Below the pieces are notes generated by a model, which was not told where the DNA came from, made no database searches, and saw nothing but the letters and a program-made list of their open reading frames with translations. Positions 38,438-48,130 of a stretch of 64,000 bases of DNA are shown here, in pieces. The DNA lies in assembly GCA_038277395.1 (NCBI GenBank), contig CM076197.1, positions 98,177,442-98,241,441 on the forward strand, written 5' to 3'. This stretch comes from Dryocosmus kuriphilus. Taxonomy: Eukaryota; Arthropoda; Insecta; Hymenoptera; Cynipidae. Both the position numbers and the translations under genes were made by a program. Numbering within the stretch: the first letter of the stretch is position 1; each line of letters begins with the position of its first letter.

Positions 38438-39760
38438 CGAGGCACGTCGAGAAAGTAAGTGTACTGGTACTCTCACAGCTGTAGGGAATACTTTTTCGAC
38501 ATGTTGGCAACACTGCCGCGTAGCCTGACCCCTTCCCTTCAAAACGAGACCAATCCGAGGTTAGTGTGTTGAAAACTCTTGACGCAGTAGCATCTCTCGC
38601 GAAAAATGTCGGTCGTATCTCCCGCCAAGTGCGAAATTCGCGACGTCATTTGCTACCTCGTTGTGAAGGGAAAAGCTCCAGTTGAGATTTATAATGAGAT
38701 GAAAACTGTTTACGGTAATGGAGCTATGAATCGTACGAGTGTGTACAAGTGGTGTCACGAATTTAAAAATGGCCATACTTCCGTGCATGACGATCAGAGG
38801 AGCGGAAGGCCTTCAATTTTGACTGAGGAACTTGTGGAAAAAATCGAGATTGCACTCCGTGACGATCGCAGATTGATGTTAGATGATCTTTCTGCGATGT
38901 TTCCGCAAATCTCCAGATCCCTGTTACACGAAACTATCAGAGAAACTCTCGGATATGGGAAATTGTCTGCGAGGTGGGTCCCAAAACAGCTGACAGAACA
39001 GCGCAAGTTGAATCGAGTGCAGAGCTCCAAAGAGTTTTTGGAGCGCTACGAACGCGAAGGCGATGATTTTCTCTACTCTATTGTTACTGGAGACGAAACT
39101 TCGGTTGTCCACTACACGCCTGAAACTAAGAGGCAGTCTCAACAATGGCGCCACACCTTGTCACCCTCCGCCAAGAAATTCAAAACCACAATTTCAGCCA
39201 AAAAAATCATGGCATCCGTGTTTTGGGACCATAAAGATATAATTTTGATTGAATATCTGCCTCACGGGGAGACCATCAACGCGGCAAGATACTGTGAGAC
39301 GCTGAAAAAATTGAAAAGGGCGATTCAGAATAAAAGGAGGGGCATGCTGACGAAGGGAGTCTGCCTGATGCATGACAATGCCAAACCTCACAAGGCCAAA
39401 CCTCACAAGGCCAACGCCACGAAGCAACTCCTGGACCCTCTTGGATGGGACGTTTTGAACCACCCCCCGTATTCCCCTGACCTGGCCCCTTCATATTTCC
39501 ATCTCTTCACTTCCCTGAAGGTGCACATGACTGGAAACAAGTTTTAAACGGACGAGGAGGTGAAAGGGGAGGTGGAGAAGTGGGCGAAAGAGCTGGCGGG
39601 AGACTTCTTCGAGGCAGGCATCAAAAAAGTGATCCCGCGGCTCACAACTTGCATCGAAAGGGATGGTGACTATGTCGAAAAATAACTTACATATGTACAA
39701 GTGTAACCAACTATGTTTTTGTTCTAATAAATTTTTTTTGAAGCCTACATAAATTGAGTA
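38438..39760 (+). mobile_element. Mariner 1, nearly full length
   Basis: Begins with CGAGGCACGTCGAGAAAG and carries a nearly full-length transposase frame without the internal deletion seen in mariners 2 and 3. Its 3' terminal repeat is truncated by 24 bases. Its end reads GAAGCCTACATAAATTGAGTA, as in the other copies. Confidence 0.9.
38606..39685 (+). pseudogene. Mariner transposase (D34D type), inactivated
   Basis: Cut-and-paste transposase of the Tc1/mariner superfamily. The N-terminal DNA-binding part includes residues ~10-70 with the SVYKW and HDDQRSGRPS linker words. WVPKQLTEQRK lies at about 124-134. Catalytic Asp 1 is in VTGDET (residue 163) and Asp 2 in MHDNAKPH (257). The third Asp, expected in the PDLAPSD box, is Tyr (residue 297, PDLAPSYFHLF). 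A 15-bp duplication inserts KAKPH after Asp 2; without it the spacing is 34 residues, the D34D signature. A TAA at codon 314 (39545-39547) interrupts the frame, which otherwise runs in phase to 39685 (359 codons). Start chosen at MSVVSPAKCEI, which aligns with both other copies. Confidence 0.93.
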
Positions 39761-39762
39761 TA

Positions 39763-40713
39763 CGAGGCACGTCCGGAAAGTAAGTGTACTCAATTTATGT
39801 AGGCTTCAAAAAAAAATGTATTAAAACAAAAACATAGTTGGTTACACTTGTACATATGTAAGTTATATTTCGACATAGTCACCATCCCTCTCGATGCAAG
39901 TGGTGAGCCGCGGGATCAATTTTTTTATGCCTGCCTCGAAGAAGTCTCCCGCCAGCTCTTTCGCCCACTTCTCCACCTCCCCCTTCACCACCTTGTCCGT
40001 TGAAAACTTGTTTCCACCCATGCGCACCTTCAGGGAAGTGAACAGATGGAAATCTGAAGGGGCCTGGTCAGGGGAATACGGGGGGTGGTTCAAAACGTCC
40101 CATCCAAAAGAGTCCTGGAATTGCTTCGTGGCGTTGACCGTGTGAGGTTTGGCATTGTCAGCTGTTTTAGGACCCACCTCGCAGACAATTTCCGATATCC
40201 GAGATTTTCTGTGATTGTTTCGTGTAACAGGGATCTGGAGATTTGCGAAAACATCGCAGAAAGATCATCTAACGTCAATCTACGATCGTCATGGACCACA
40301 ATCTCGATTTTTTCCACAAGTTCGTCAGTCACAATTGAAGGTCTTCCGCTCCTCTGATCGTCATGCACGGAAGTACGGCCATTTTCAAATTCGCGACACC
40401 ACTTGTACACACTCGTACGATCCATAGCTCCATTACCGTAAACAGTTTTCACCTTATTATAAATCTCAACTGGAGCTTTTCCCTTCACAACGAGGTAGCG
40501 AATGACGGCGCAAATTTCGCACTTGGCGGGAGATACGATCGACATTTTTCGCGAGAGGTGCTACTGCGTCAAGAGTTTTCAACACGCTAACCTCGGATTG
40601 GTGTCGTTTTGAAGGGGAGGGGTCAGGCTACGCGGCAGTGTTGCCAACATGTCGAAAAAGTATTCCCTACAGCTGTGAGAGTACCAGTACACTTACTTTC
40701 TGGTGGTTCCTCG
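39763..40713 (-). mobile_element. Mariner 2, internally deleted copy
   Basis: Inverted relative to mariner 1, with both terminal repeats: CGAGGCACGTCCGG at 39763 and the complement of CGAGGAACCACC at 40713. Length is about 951 bp, like mariner 3, and it shares that copy's internal deletion. Confidence 0.9.
39863..40545 (-). pseudogene. Mariner 2 transposase remnant with 382-bp deletion
   Basis: The first 131 codons (from MSIVSPAKCEI) retain the DNA-binding region up to WVLKQLT. The frame then jumps by a deletion to the DNAKPH region in another phase, and continues through YSPDQAPSDFHLF, here with the third catalytic Asp present, to an end at YVEI. The deletion removes the first catalytic Asp and shifts the frame, so no active enzyme can be made. 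The total of 683 bp is exactly the length of the mariner 3 remnant. Confidence 0.92.
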
Positions 40714-40715
40714 TA
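40714..40715. repeat. TA target duplication, right of the mariner pair
   Basis: Partner of the TA at 38436-38437. Confidence 0.85.
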
Positions 40716-41958
40716 TATTTGTGAATAATCATTTTACGTGGGTTGATAAGATTTTGTAATCGTCTGGAATAGTAAGATTTTCAATTTTTTGAATAAGATC
40801 CTAACTATTTTTAATATATGAGTCTGTTTTTCCCCTTATTTGTTGGATGGGTTTGCTTATGAATTTAGACAGATTGTATTTGGAGATTTTCTAAAAGACG
40901 TGACAGTTCTAACTGAAATCGATACTTCGTAGGTTTTAACCAAACCATAGAGTCTATGTGCAACGCCATTGTAACTTTTTAAGAAGCGAGCTACGTCGGT
41001 GTTGATTATTTCTTTTTTAAGAAGTATGCTGATTTTTTTGTTTATTTCTGATTGTATTTTTGAAGTTGGGTCTTTTTCTAATTGTATATAAGTATTTTTG
41101 TCTAGAAGGAGGAATTCGCAATTTGCTTTATAATCAAATTTATCCATGATAACAGAAATGTTTCCTTTATCGGCTTTGGTAATAAAAATATCAGGATTGT
41201 TTTTTAAGAAAATTTTTGTCTTCATGCCACAAATCTCAAAATTTGAAATTTTATTATAATTGTAATTGTTGCTTATGAATTTTTGTAAATTAATTGAAAT
41301 TTGAGATCTAGCTGCTGATTTTTTGTCAAAAGGAATGATGTGAATTTTTTTTTCTACATATGAAAGTGTTTCTTCGACAATTTTATTTTTATTGTGAGGT
41401 TGTGTGCAAAACTTGTCACCGAGACTCAAGAAAAAATTTACTTCGTTAGGAATCTCTTTATCTGTTAAATTGAGAATCCATTTCTTGTTATCTGTTTTGT
41501 TATTATTTAATTGCATGTTGTAATATTTATGACTCAACCATTCGAACTTTTTAATGGAATTATTTATCAAATCTTTCTCGAATTTATCAATATAATTACT
41601 CTGACATTCAAAAAGCGGAGCATGTAAGTTATCTTTATTAATATTTCGTATTTTTTCTTCGATTTTTTGGATCACATATTTCAAATCTCTGATACTAAGG
41701 GGTACATCTGTGATTTCATAGTTTAATATTCTAATTTTAAATTTCATAACAGATTTCCTAAATTTACTTACGCAAACAGAATGTGAAAAGCTAATTCTTG
41801 GTTTACAGTTAATAATATGTGTTGGTAAGAATCCATTAGTACGGCATCTGATTAAAAAATGATTTTTATTGTTTAGTTCAGCTAGATGTTTTCTTTTTTT
41901 TTGTTATCCAAAAGTGTAGGTCCTTGTTGAAATCATCGTTGAAAGTTGATTGATGCAT
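40716..41958 (-). pseudogene. PLE1 N-terminal region and start of RT
   Basis: Begins at a Met (41958) with MHQSTFNDDFNKDLHFWITK. A one-base slip in a poly-A run (about 41905) breaks the frame, which resumes as HLAELNNKNHFLIRCRTNGF and runs to 40857 (the open part from 41747 is 296 codons). Typical PLE blocks are KWILNLTDKEIPNEVNFFLS and DIFITKADKGNISVIMDKFD. Beyond 40857 the frame decays. Near 40735 the RT motif A reads HVK-stop-LFTNIP where PLEs have a DV-S-LFTNIP pattern, so the first catalytic Asp is lost. The mariner pair sits within the Ile-Pro codons of this motif. Confidence 0.85.
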
Positions 41959-42080
41959 TTTATTGAAAAGTAAGAAAGTTATGGTTATTAAGAATTTAAA
42001 AAAATGCAATCTTCAACTATTCTTAAAAATATCAAAACTCAAAGCTGATGTAAGAAGAGAAAAGATTTATTTTTATTTTT

Positions 42081-42209
42081 TGATGTAATGCTTTCTCTAT
42101 GAGGAAGCAAAGTGCTCATCAAATGAGCACAAATGTTTATGCAACTTCACAGCTAGTTTTTCGATATTTTTTAAGGAACTTTAGAATTGAAAATGGGAAA
42201 AGGCGCCTG
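42081..42209. other. Short unclassified spacer between PLE1 and Tc1-like element
   Basis: Contains the small palindrome GTGCTCAT/ATGAGCAC at about 42112-42131. No gene seen. Confidence 0.4.
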
Positions 42210-42211
42210 TA

Positions 42212-43477
42212 CAGTTGGTTCCACAAGACAAGGTACGCGTTTTCTCGAAAAGTTTCAAAGATTTTTTTCCCCTTTTTTTTGGCCTGACTGTACGTTTGAA
42301 GAGCTAAGGCGGAACCGCTGATTCACTTCATTCTCGTTCGAAGTGTCAGACATTGCACAAGATTGCGCAATGAGTGTTGTATATGCTAAACATTTTGAGG
42401 CTGTGTTTTTGTGCACCAATAAACACAGACCACATCTTGCGTATTCAGCCGCTGCTAGAATGCTTAAAAAGTCTAAGCACTTCGTGCAAACGTGGATGGA
42501 GCGGTATAGGGACACAAAAACAGTCGACGATCTGCCGGGAAGAGGAGAAATGCGAGCAACGTCGAGTAAGGAGGATAAGGCGATCATCGCACTGTTCAAG
42601 CGCAACCCAGCTCTGCGACTGCGCGAAGCCAAAGCTAAGGTAGCGGCAAAGGGACTAGAGGTTAGTATAAACACCATAAGATGCAGATTAGCTGAGACAA
42701 AAGTGTAGTACCGTAGCACGAGGCAGAAACCCCTGCTCTCAGAGGTTCACATGCAAAAATGCTTGGCCTGGGCTACGAAAAATAGTGATCGCGATTGATC
42801 AAACGTAATTTTTTCCGACGATGCGTCCTTTTGGGCATGGGTTCCCACAAAACTTGCCTGATCAGGCTGTGGTGAGCGGTTCCTCCAGCGAGCTGTTAGA
42901 GACCCCACAAAGGTCCATGTTTGGGGATGCTTCTCACAGCGCGGTTTTGACTGTTTAGAACTTTTTACTGAGAACCTGAACGCTCAAAGAATGGTACAAA
43001 TCTACAAACATGGTCTTCTGAAGTCTGCAGGAAAGATGTTTGGAGCCAACAATAAGGTTTGGATACTTCAAGAGGACAACGACCCTAAACATCGCAGTCG
43101 CCTCTGCACGAGCTAGAAAGCGGAAAATTGCGTCGTGACTTTGGACTGGCCTTCAGAATCTCCTGATGCAAATCCAATTGAAAACGTGTGGAGTGTCGTT
43201 AAGAGAAAACTTGCAGGAAGGCGTGTATTCACCCTCAAGCAGCTCTCTCGACGAATTAGAGAGGTATGGCGCTCTCCATCTTCAGAATATGCCGAAGAAC
43301 TATTCGAGAGCATGTCCAGAAGGTGCCAGGCCATTATCCAGAATAACGGCGATAGGACGGTTTATTAAGTAGAGTCCGCCCTAATTTTTAAAGCGTTTTT
43401 TCATGGGAAAAAAGAAAAATGAAGTTTTCTTCGAAACTTTTCGAGAAAACGCGTACCTTGTCTTGTGGAATAGACTG
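42212..43477 (+). mobile_element. Tc1-like DNA transposon (~1.27 kb), TA-flanked
   Basis: Inverted terminal repeats of about 50 bp lie at 42212-42261 and 43428-43477. Both start CAGT and share CCACAAGACAAGGTACGCGT and CTCGAAAAGTTTC. TA flanks both ends (42210-42211 and 43478-43479), the target duplication of the superfamily. Confidence 0.93.
42343..43368 (+). pseudogene. Tc1-like transposase (D34E), four in-frame stops
   Basis: One phase runs through the whole region with no net frameshift. The N-terminal part has a helix-turn-helix region (AYSAAARMLKKSKHFVQTW, ~residues 33-51) and a second DNA-binding segment starting at the DLPGRGEMRATS linker. The catalytic triad is preserved: Asp 159 in VIFSDDASF, Asp 245 in LQEDNDPKH and Glu 280 in SPDANPIENVW, with 34 residues between the last two. 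Stops at 42706, 42796, 42859 and 43114 inactivate it; the one at 42796 may replace a Trp codon. The C-terminus ends at GDRTVY. The start is uncertain: Met at 42343 or 42370. Confidence 0.92.
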
Positions 43478-43479
43478 TA

Positions 43480-44164
43480 AATCTTTAAAGTCATGTTACG
43501 TGTAATGCAAGGGATATAGTGAGTATTCGAATTCGGTGGCACTAAACCAGCACTAAATCTTGTACAATCAAACTCCATTGTTTGCCTAGGTATGTCAGTC
43601 TGCATCATACCGATTCAGCGGTTACGTAATACATATATATGTATGTATACACATTTGGGCGCGTCTGCGTGAATTTGCGAACCTACGAGTTGTTATATCG
43701 AAGCATCACTTGTACCGACGACGCGTACAAATCACAATAGAGAAGTTGACTGCTTTTGATTTAACGGGAAACAATGGCGGCAGACACTACTTACTTGCAA
43801 TTATTGTGGCTTGCATATACCCGACCATAATTCCCGATAATTGCGCCAGCAAGTCACGTTCATCGCTCATTTTTATCATCCCTCTAGTCGTTATACAGAT
43901 TCATTCCAATTTCAATTAAAGTTAGTAACAATAATGTTCCGAAACAAATTTAAGGGAAAAAACAGTTTTAAGAATAAATAATAATTAAGCTGATCAAATT
44001 GAAAGCTTAAATTGTTTGAAAAGCTCGATTTGAATTTCCACTTACGTGTTTTTGCTGGCGGTGCTTAAAATTTCGATTATTGTCAAAATAGGCTAAAATT
44101 GAAGCAGAGATTTTCCACTGATTGAAATGTCTACAAGAACTTCACAGTGAAACTGAGACTAGCT
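43480..44164. other. Unclassified spacer, partly less AT-rich
   Basis: No domain recognised. The 69-codon frame at 43710-43919 has no supporting motif. The stretch 43620-43870 is more complex than its surroundings and could be unique host DNA. Confidence 0.35.
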
Positions 44165-44785
44165 TCAAATGTAGGATAAATATTAATATTTTGTTCTTAC
44201 GGTCCATTGTTAAAAAATCACTAATTTTCTTGAATAAAAGATTTATTAAATAACATCGGCTATCGTTTCCATCTAGTTACGGGTCTTTATCAAGAGTTCT
44301 ACAAAAAATAATATAAAATAAAATTATTATTGAATAGGATAAAATTAAAAGAATATAAAATTATAAATGTTACCTGATTAGTCAGATAGAAGTATAAAAA
44401 TTGTTTCAAATAGAATATGAGTTGACAAGTCGAAATAGTTGATACGTCATGAACATAAGTTTGTATCATTATTTAATAATAAGGTTTAAGTTACAGCCAT
44501 GAGATACACATTAACACTCAGAATAAAATGACTTGTTTAAAATTTACTTTACAGTTCCAAAACTTCAAATAAGCGGAGTCACATTTCAGTGATGTTTATA
44601 GCCAGACAATATGAGACATGCTGATCGTGTAGGTACAATTTTGGAATGAGTTAAAGGTGAGTGTAAATAACCTAATAAATCTCTGATGAAAAACGCGCCA
44701 AACCTTGAGAAATAATAATTGTGGTATAACTTTAATGTACAAAGTAATCTAATTTAGAATACATTATAGATACAATATAGAATAT
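44165..44785 (-). repeat. Left arm: inverted copy of PLE 3' terminal region
   Basis: Reverse complement of about 51135-51780 with moderate divergence throughout, for example the GACGTATCAACTATTT, TTGTAGGTACAA-like and GGTATAA words. Its PLE sense strand is minus, but no coding fragment of that orientation remains beside it. Confidence 0.8.
44256..44295 (-). ncRNA. Degenerate hammerhead-like motif, left arm
   Basis: Minus-strand copy of the motif at 51641-51680: TTGATAAAGACCCG, a loop, then TGGAAACGATAGCC. The CTGATGA block and the cleavage triplet (GCC instead of GTC) are both mutated, so it should be inactive. Confidence 0.4.
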
Positions 44786-44837
44786 GTTTAATTTCAATAC
44801 TTAAATTTGTTAAAGTTTTAATGTGTTGTTCAACTTA

Positions 44838-45390
44838 AAAAGATCTACAAATTGTTTTAACCATTTTTTGATGCAATGTGCGGTTTCTGTTTTAATCGAC
44901 AAAAACGTTATTAAAAAAAAAAAATATTAATTTCTCGCCAAATAAAAATAAAATACTGCAGTTTCTCGGCAAAATATTCAAGATAGAAAAAAAATGATGA
45001 TTAACGAAGTTGTTAAACTAAATAATATATACAAATTTTGTTGTAACCGTTTATTGATTTAATGTGCCGTTTTTCTTTTAATCGAGAAAAACGTTATTAA
45101 AAATCAAAAATTCAAAATTCTCGACAAACAAAAATAGAAAACTGCGGTTTCTTGCTGAAATATTCAAGATACAAAAAAATGATAAGTAAAAAAGTTATTG
45201 AACTAAAAAAGATCTACAAATTTTGTTTTAACCACTTTTTGATTTAGTGTACGGTTTTTCTTTTAATCGAGAAAGACGTCGTTAAAAAAAAATCAAATTT
45301 CTCACCAAATAAGAATAAAAAACAGTAGTTTCCCGTCTAAATATTCAAAATACAAAAAAGTGATAAAAAACAAAGTTGTTCAAGTCAAAA
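44838..45390 (+). repeat. ~184-bp tandem repeat, three units
   Basis: AAAGATCTACAAATT-type words recur at 44838, about 45023, 45208 and 45387. Each unit contains TTTTAATCGA(G/C)AAAAACGTTATTAAAA-like and AAATATTCAAGATA-like words. The same family recurs at 48510-49000. Confidence 0.75.
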
Positions 45391-46193
45391 AGATCTAGTG
45401 TAAAATTAAATTTTAATGAGAAATACGATTTAAAACATTCATCCTTCTTCCCAAAGCCCGAAATCTTGTTTCTAGGAATCTAGTCGCATATTTCTAGTAC
45501 TAGTTTATTTCTTAACTATGAATATGAAAAAACTATCAAATTTATTATTTATAAAATATAAAAAGATCTAATTTCACGAAAACTACATATAAAATAAATT
45601 TTAATGAAAAGCCCGATTTTAAACATTCATTTTTGTTTTCAAAGCCCAAGATTTTATTTTTTAAAGTACATATTTTTAAATTTAGTTCTTTTATGAATCC
45701 AAATCGAAAAAACAAAAATTTATTTCCCAAAAACAATCCCTATTCGTGATAGCATTCCCCTCTTATTTAAAAAGTTGAAAATACTAAAATGAATCAAAAA
45801 ACCACTATACTATATTTTACGGCTATTTTACGGTTCTACGAAAAACCAAAAATCAATTTCCAAGAAACAACCCCTATTCGTGTGGGAAGAAATCGCTAGA
45901 ACTTATGATTTTCTGTCAAGTACTGTGTTCCCATATGTTGTGGATAAGAAAAATGGAATTGGAAATATATAAATAATACAAACGATTGCAGAAATTGAGG
46001 TCTTTACATTTAGAAACGTTAATTTAAAAGACTAAACTTATATTTTAAGATTAATCTCCAGAGTTTAAAACGTGAAACAATTTCTAGTCCTTCCTGTATT
46101 TGAAAGCAAAAAGAATAAATATTTTTTGTTGATCCGTTATTGTTCAACTGTAGACTACACTTTCGCAATTGATGTTTAAAAATAATACTTTCA
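45391..46193. repeat. Degenerate tandem repeats and AT-rich spacer
   Basis: AATTTTAATGA-AAA-CCGATTT-type words occur at 45405 and 45597, and CCCTATTCGTG at 45738 and 45872. The rest is AT-rich with no gene. The 63-codon minus frame at 45545-45736 lies in this repeat and is not supported. Confidence 0.45.
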
Positions 46194-46378
46194 GATTGAA
46201 TTTTTTATTTTTGTGCCGTTTTAGTACATATACTTGAGTTATTTGTGGCCTTTATCTCACAGAGGAATATCAGTTAAACAGATATCTGTTATATCGACAC
46301 TCTTGTAAGTTAAATTTTTAAAATTTTGAATTTTATCATTTTTTCAAGTAATACTTGAAAAATACGTTCCAAAAATAT

Positions 46379-46451
46379 TACTGCGAGCCGGATTTGTACC
46401 GACACCCCTTCTATTCATGAGAAGTGCTTTTACCAATTCAGCTATCGCAGC
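46379..46451 (-). tRNA. tRNA-like gene, copy 1 (T-loop mutated)
   Basis: Same cloverleaf as copy 3, but the T loop reads TACAAAT instead of TTCAAAT, breaking the conserved TTC of the internal B box. Probably a decayed copy. Confidence 0.6.
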
Positions 46452-46732
46452 TCACAGTGAAAATTTTTTTGAACTTGTATTTCGTCAACAGAATGTACAG
46501 TTAACGTATCTTCGATGTTCTGAAGGATTTTTATGCCAGTTTTTGTAGATTGAATTTTTTATTTTTGTGCCGTTTTAGTACATATACTTGAGTTATTTGT
46601 GGCCTTTATCTCACAGAGAAATATCAGTTAAACAGATATCTGTTATATCGACACTCTTGTAAGTTAAATTTTTAAAATTTTGAATTTTATCATTTTTTCA
46701 AGTAATACTTGAAAAATACGTTCCAAAAATAT

Positions 46733-46805
46733 TACTGCGAGCCGGATTTGAACCGACACCCCTTCTATTCATGAGAAGTGCTTTTACCAATTCAGCTATC
46801 GCAGC
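46733..46805 (-). tRNA. tRNA-like gene, copy 2
   Basis: 73 bases with the same cloverleaf as copy 3; the B box GGTTCAAATCC is intact. Confidence 0.65.
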
Positions 46806-46944
46806 TCACAGTGAAAATTTTTTGGAACTTGTATTTCGTCAACAGAATGTACAGTTAACGTATATTCGATGTTCTGAAGGATTTTTATGCCAGTTTTTGT
46901 AGATTGAATTTTTTATTTTTGTGCCGTTTTATTTTTTTTAGTGA

Positions 46945-47017
46945 GCTGCGATAGCTGAATTGGTAAAAGCACTTCTCATGAATAGAAGGGGTGTCGGTTC
47001 AAATCCGGCTCGCAGTA
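46945..47017 (+). tRNA. tRNA-like gene, copy 3
   Basis: A 73-base cloverleaf fits by eye: acceptor GCTGCGA with TCGCAGT (G-T at the first pair), TA at 8-9, D stem GCT with AGC, D loop containing GG, anticodon stem CTTCT with AGAAG, a four-base variable region, T stem GTCGG with CCGGC, loop TTCAAAT and discriminator A. With that five-pair stem the loop is CATGAAT, so the residue before the anticodon is A, not the near-universal T, and the anticodon position reads TGA. It is therefore either an odd serine-type tRNA or, more likely, a tRNA-derived sequence. No CCA and no clear terminator T-run follows immediately. Confidence 0.65.
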
Positions 47018-47327
47018 ATATTTTTGGAACGTATTTTTCAGGTATTACTTGAAAAAATTATAAAATTCAGAATTTTAAAAATTTAACTTAGAAGAGTGTC
47101 GATATAACAGATATCTGTTTAACTGATATTCCCCTGTGAGATTTAATAATTAGAAATAGAATTAATGCCTTCAAGGCCACAAATAACTCAAGTATATATA
47201 CTAAAACGGTACAAAAATAAAAAATTCAATCTACAAAAACTGGCCTAAAAATCCTTCAGAACGCCGAAGATACGTTAACTGTACATTCTGTTGACGAAAC
47301 ACAAGTTCCAAAAAATTTTCACTGTGA

Positions 47328-47400
47328 GCTGCGATAGCTGAATTGGTAAAAGCACTTCTCATGAATAGAAGGGGTGTCGGTTCAAATCCGGCTCGCAGTA
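47328..47400 (+). tRNA. tRNA-like gene, copy 4
   Basis: Identical over the 73 bases to copy 3; its whole 383-bp unit is nearly identical to the preceding one, indicating recent duplication. Confidence 0.65.
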
Positions 47401-47710
47401 ATATTTTTGGAACGTATTTTTCAGGTATTACTTGAAAAAATTATAAAATTCAGAATTTTAAAAATTTAACTTAGAAGAGTGTCGATATAACAGATATCTG
47501 TTTAACTGATATTCCCCTGTGAGATTTAATAATTAGAAATAGAATTAATGCCTTCAAGGCCACAAATAACTCAAGTATATATACTAAAACGGTACAAAAA
47601 TAAAAAATTCAATCTACAAAAACTGGCCTAAAAATCCTTCAGAACGCCGAAGATACGTTAACTGTACATTCTGTTGACGAAACACAAGTTCCAAAAAATT
47701 TTCACTGTGA

Positions 47711-47783
47711 GCTGCGATAGCTGAATTGGTAAAAGCACTTCTCATGAATAGAAGGGGTGTCGGTTCAAATCCGGCTCGCAGTA
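47711..47783 (+). tRNA. tRNA-like gene, copy 5
   Basis: Identical over the 73 bases to copies 3 and 4, while its downstream flank already carries several substitutions, so the tRNA part appears better conserved than the flank. Confidence 0.65.
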
Positions 47784-48130
47784 ATATTTGTGGAACGTAT
47801 TTTTCAAGTATTTCTTGAAAAAATTATAAAATTCAAAATTTTTAAAATTTAACTTACAAGAGTGTCGATATAACAGATATCTGTTTAACTGATATTCCCC
47901 TGTGAGATTTATTAATTAGAAATAGAATCAATGCCGTAAAGGCCACAAATAACTCAAGTAATAATACTTTCAGTTTTATATAATATACTTTTCAATAATG
48001 TCTTTCAATATTTGAAATATTTGCCATATCTTAATAATTTTGAATAAATTGAGTTTTTATGATATCCTTGTGAAGTCTTTTGAAATATTTGAGAAATCTT
48101 TTGAGATATCTTTTTAGGATTAACAAATTT

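Larger units (their letters stand above)
38438..40713. mobile_element. Tail-to-tail mariner pair forming one TA-flanked insertion (2,276 bp)
   Basis: Mariner 1 (plus) and mariner 2 (minus) are joined at their 3' ends. The outer ends are the two 5' terminal repeats, so the unit is a large imperfect palindrome. At the junction (39758-39763) mariner 1 stops after GAGTA, lacking the last 24 bases of its 3' terminal repeat, then TA and the complete 3' terminal repeat of mariner 2 follow. The likeliest history is insertion of one mariner at the TA flanking the other, then a small deletion at the palindrome centre. Confidence 0.85.
36600..42080 (-). mobile_element. Penelope-like retroelement (PLE1), interrupted by two mariners
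   Basis: Minus-strand order is N-terminal PLE region (41958 to about 40716), RT (to about 37690), GIY-YIG (37682-37218) and a 3' region with a hammerhead-like motif (36744-36704). A related word, AAAGCTGATGTAAG followed by purine-rich sequence, lies just outside both ends (about 36618 and 42036) in the same orientation and could be part of direct terminal repeats. The coding region is broken by stops and frameshifts and by a 2.28-kb mariner pair. Limits are approximate. Confidence 0.85.
46194..47960. repeat. Inverted tandem array of ~354/383-bp units, each with a tRNA-like gene
   Basis: Two units in minus orientation (46194-46546, 46547-46900; spacing 354 bp) meet three in plus orientation (tRNA starts at 46945, 47328 and 47711; spacing 383 bp). 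The size difference is due to an extra AATTAGAAATAGAAT-containing segment in the plus units. Shared flanks include the palindrome AACAGATATCTGTT and GAATGTACAGTTAACGTAT. The switch in orientation lies at about 46920-46944. Confidence 0.9.

Noticed and set aside
38794..39494. Several minus-strand frames inside mariner 1
   Set aside because: They are antisense shadows of the transposase frame.
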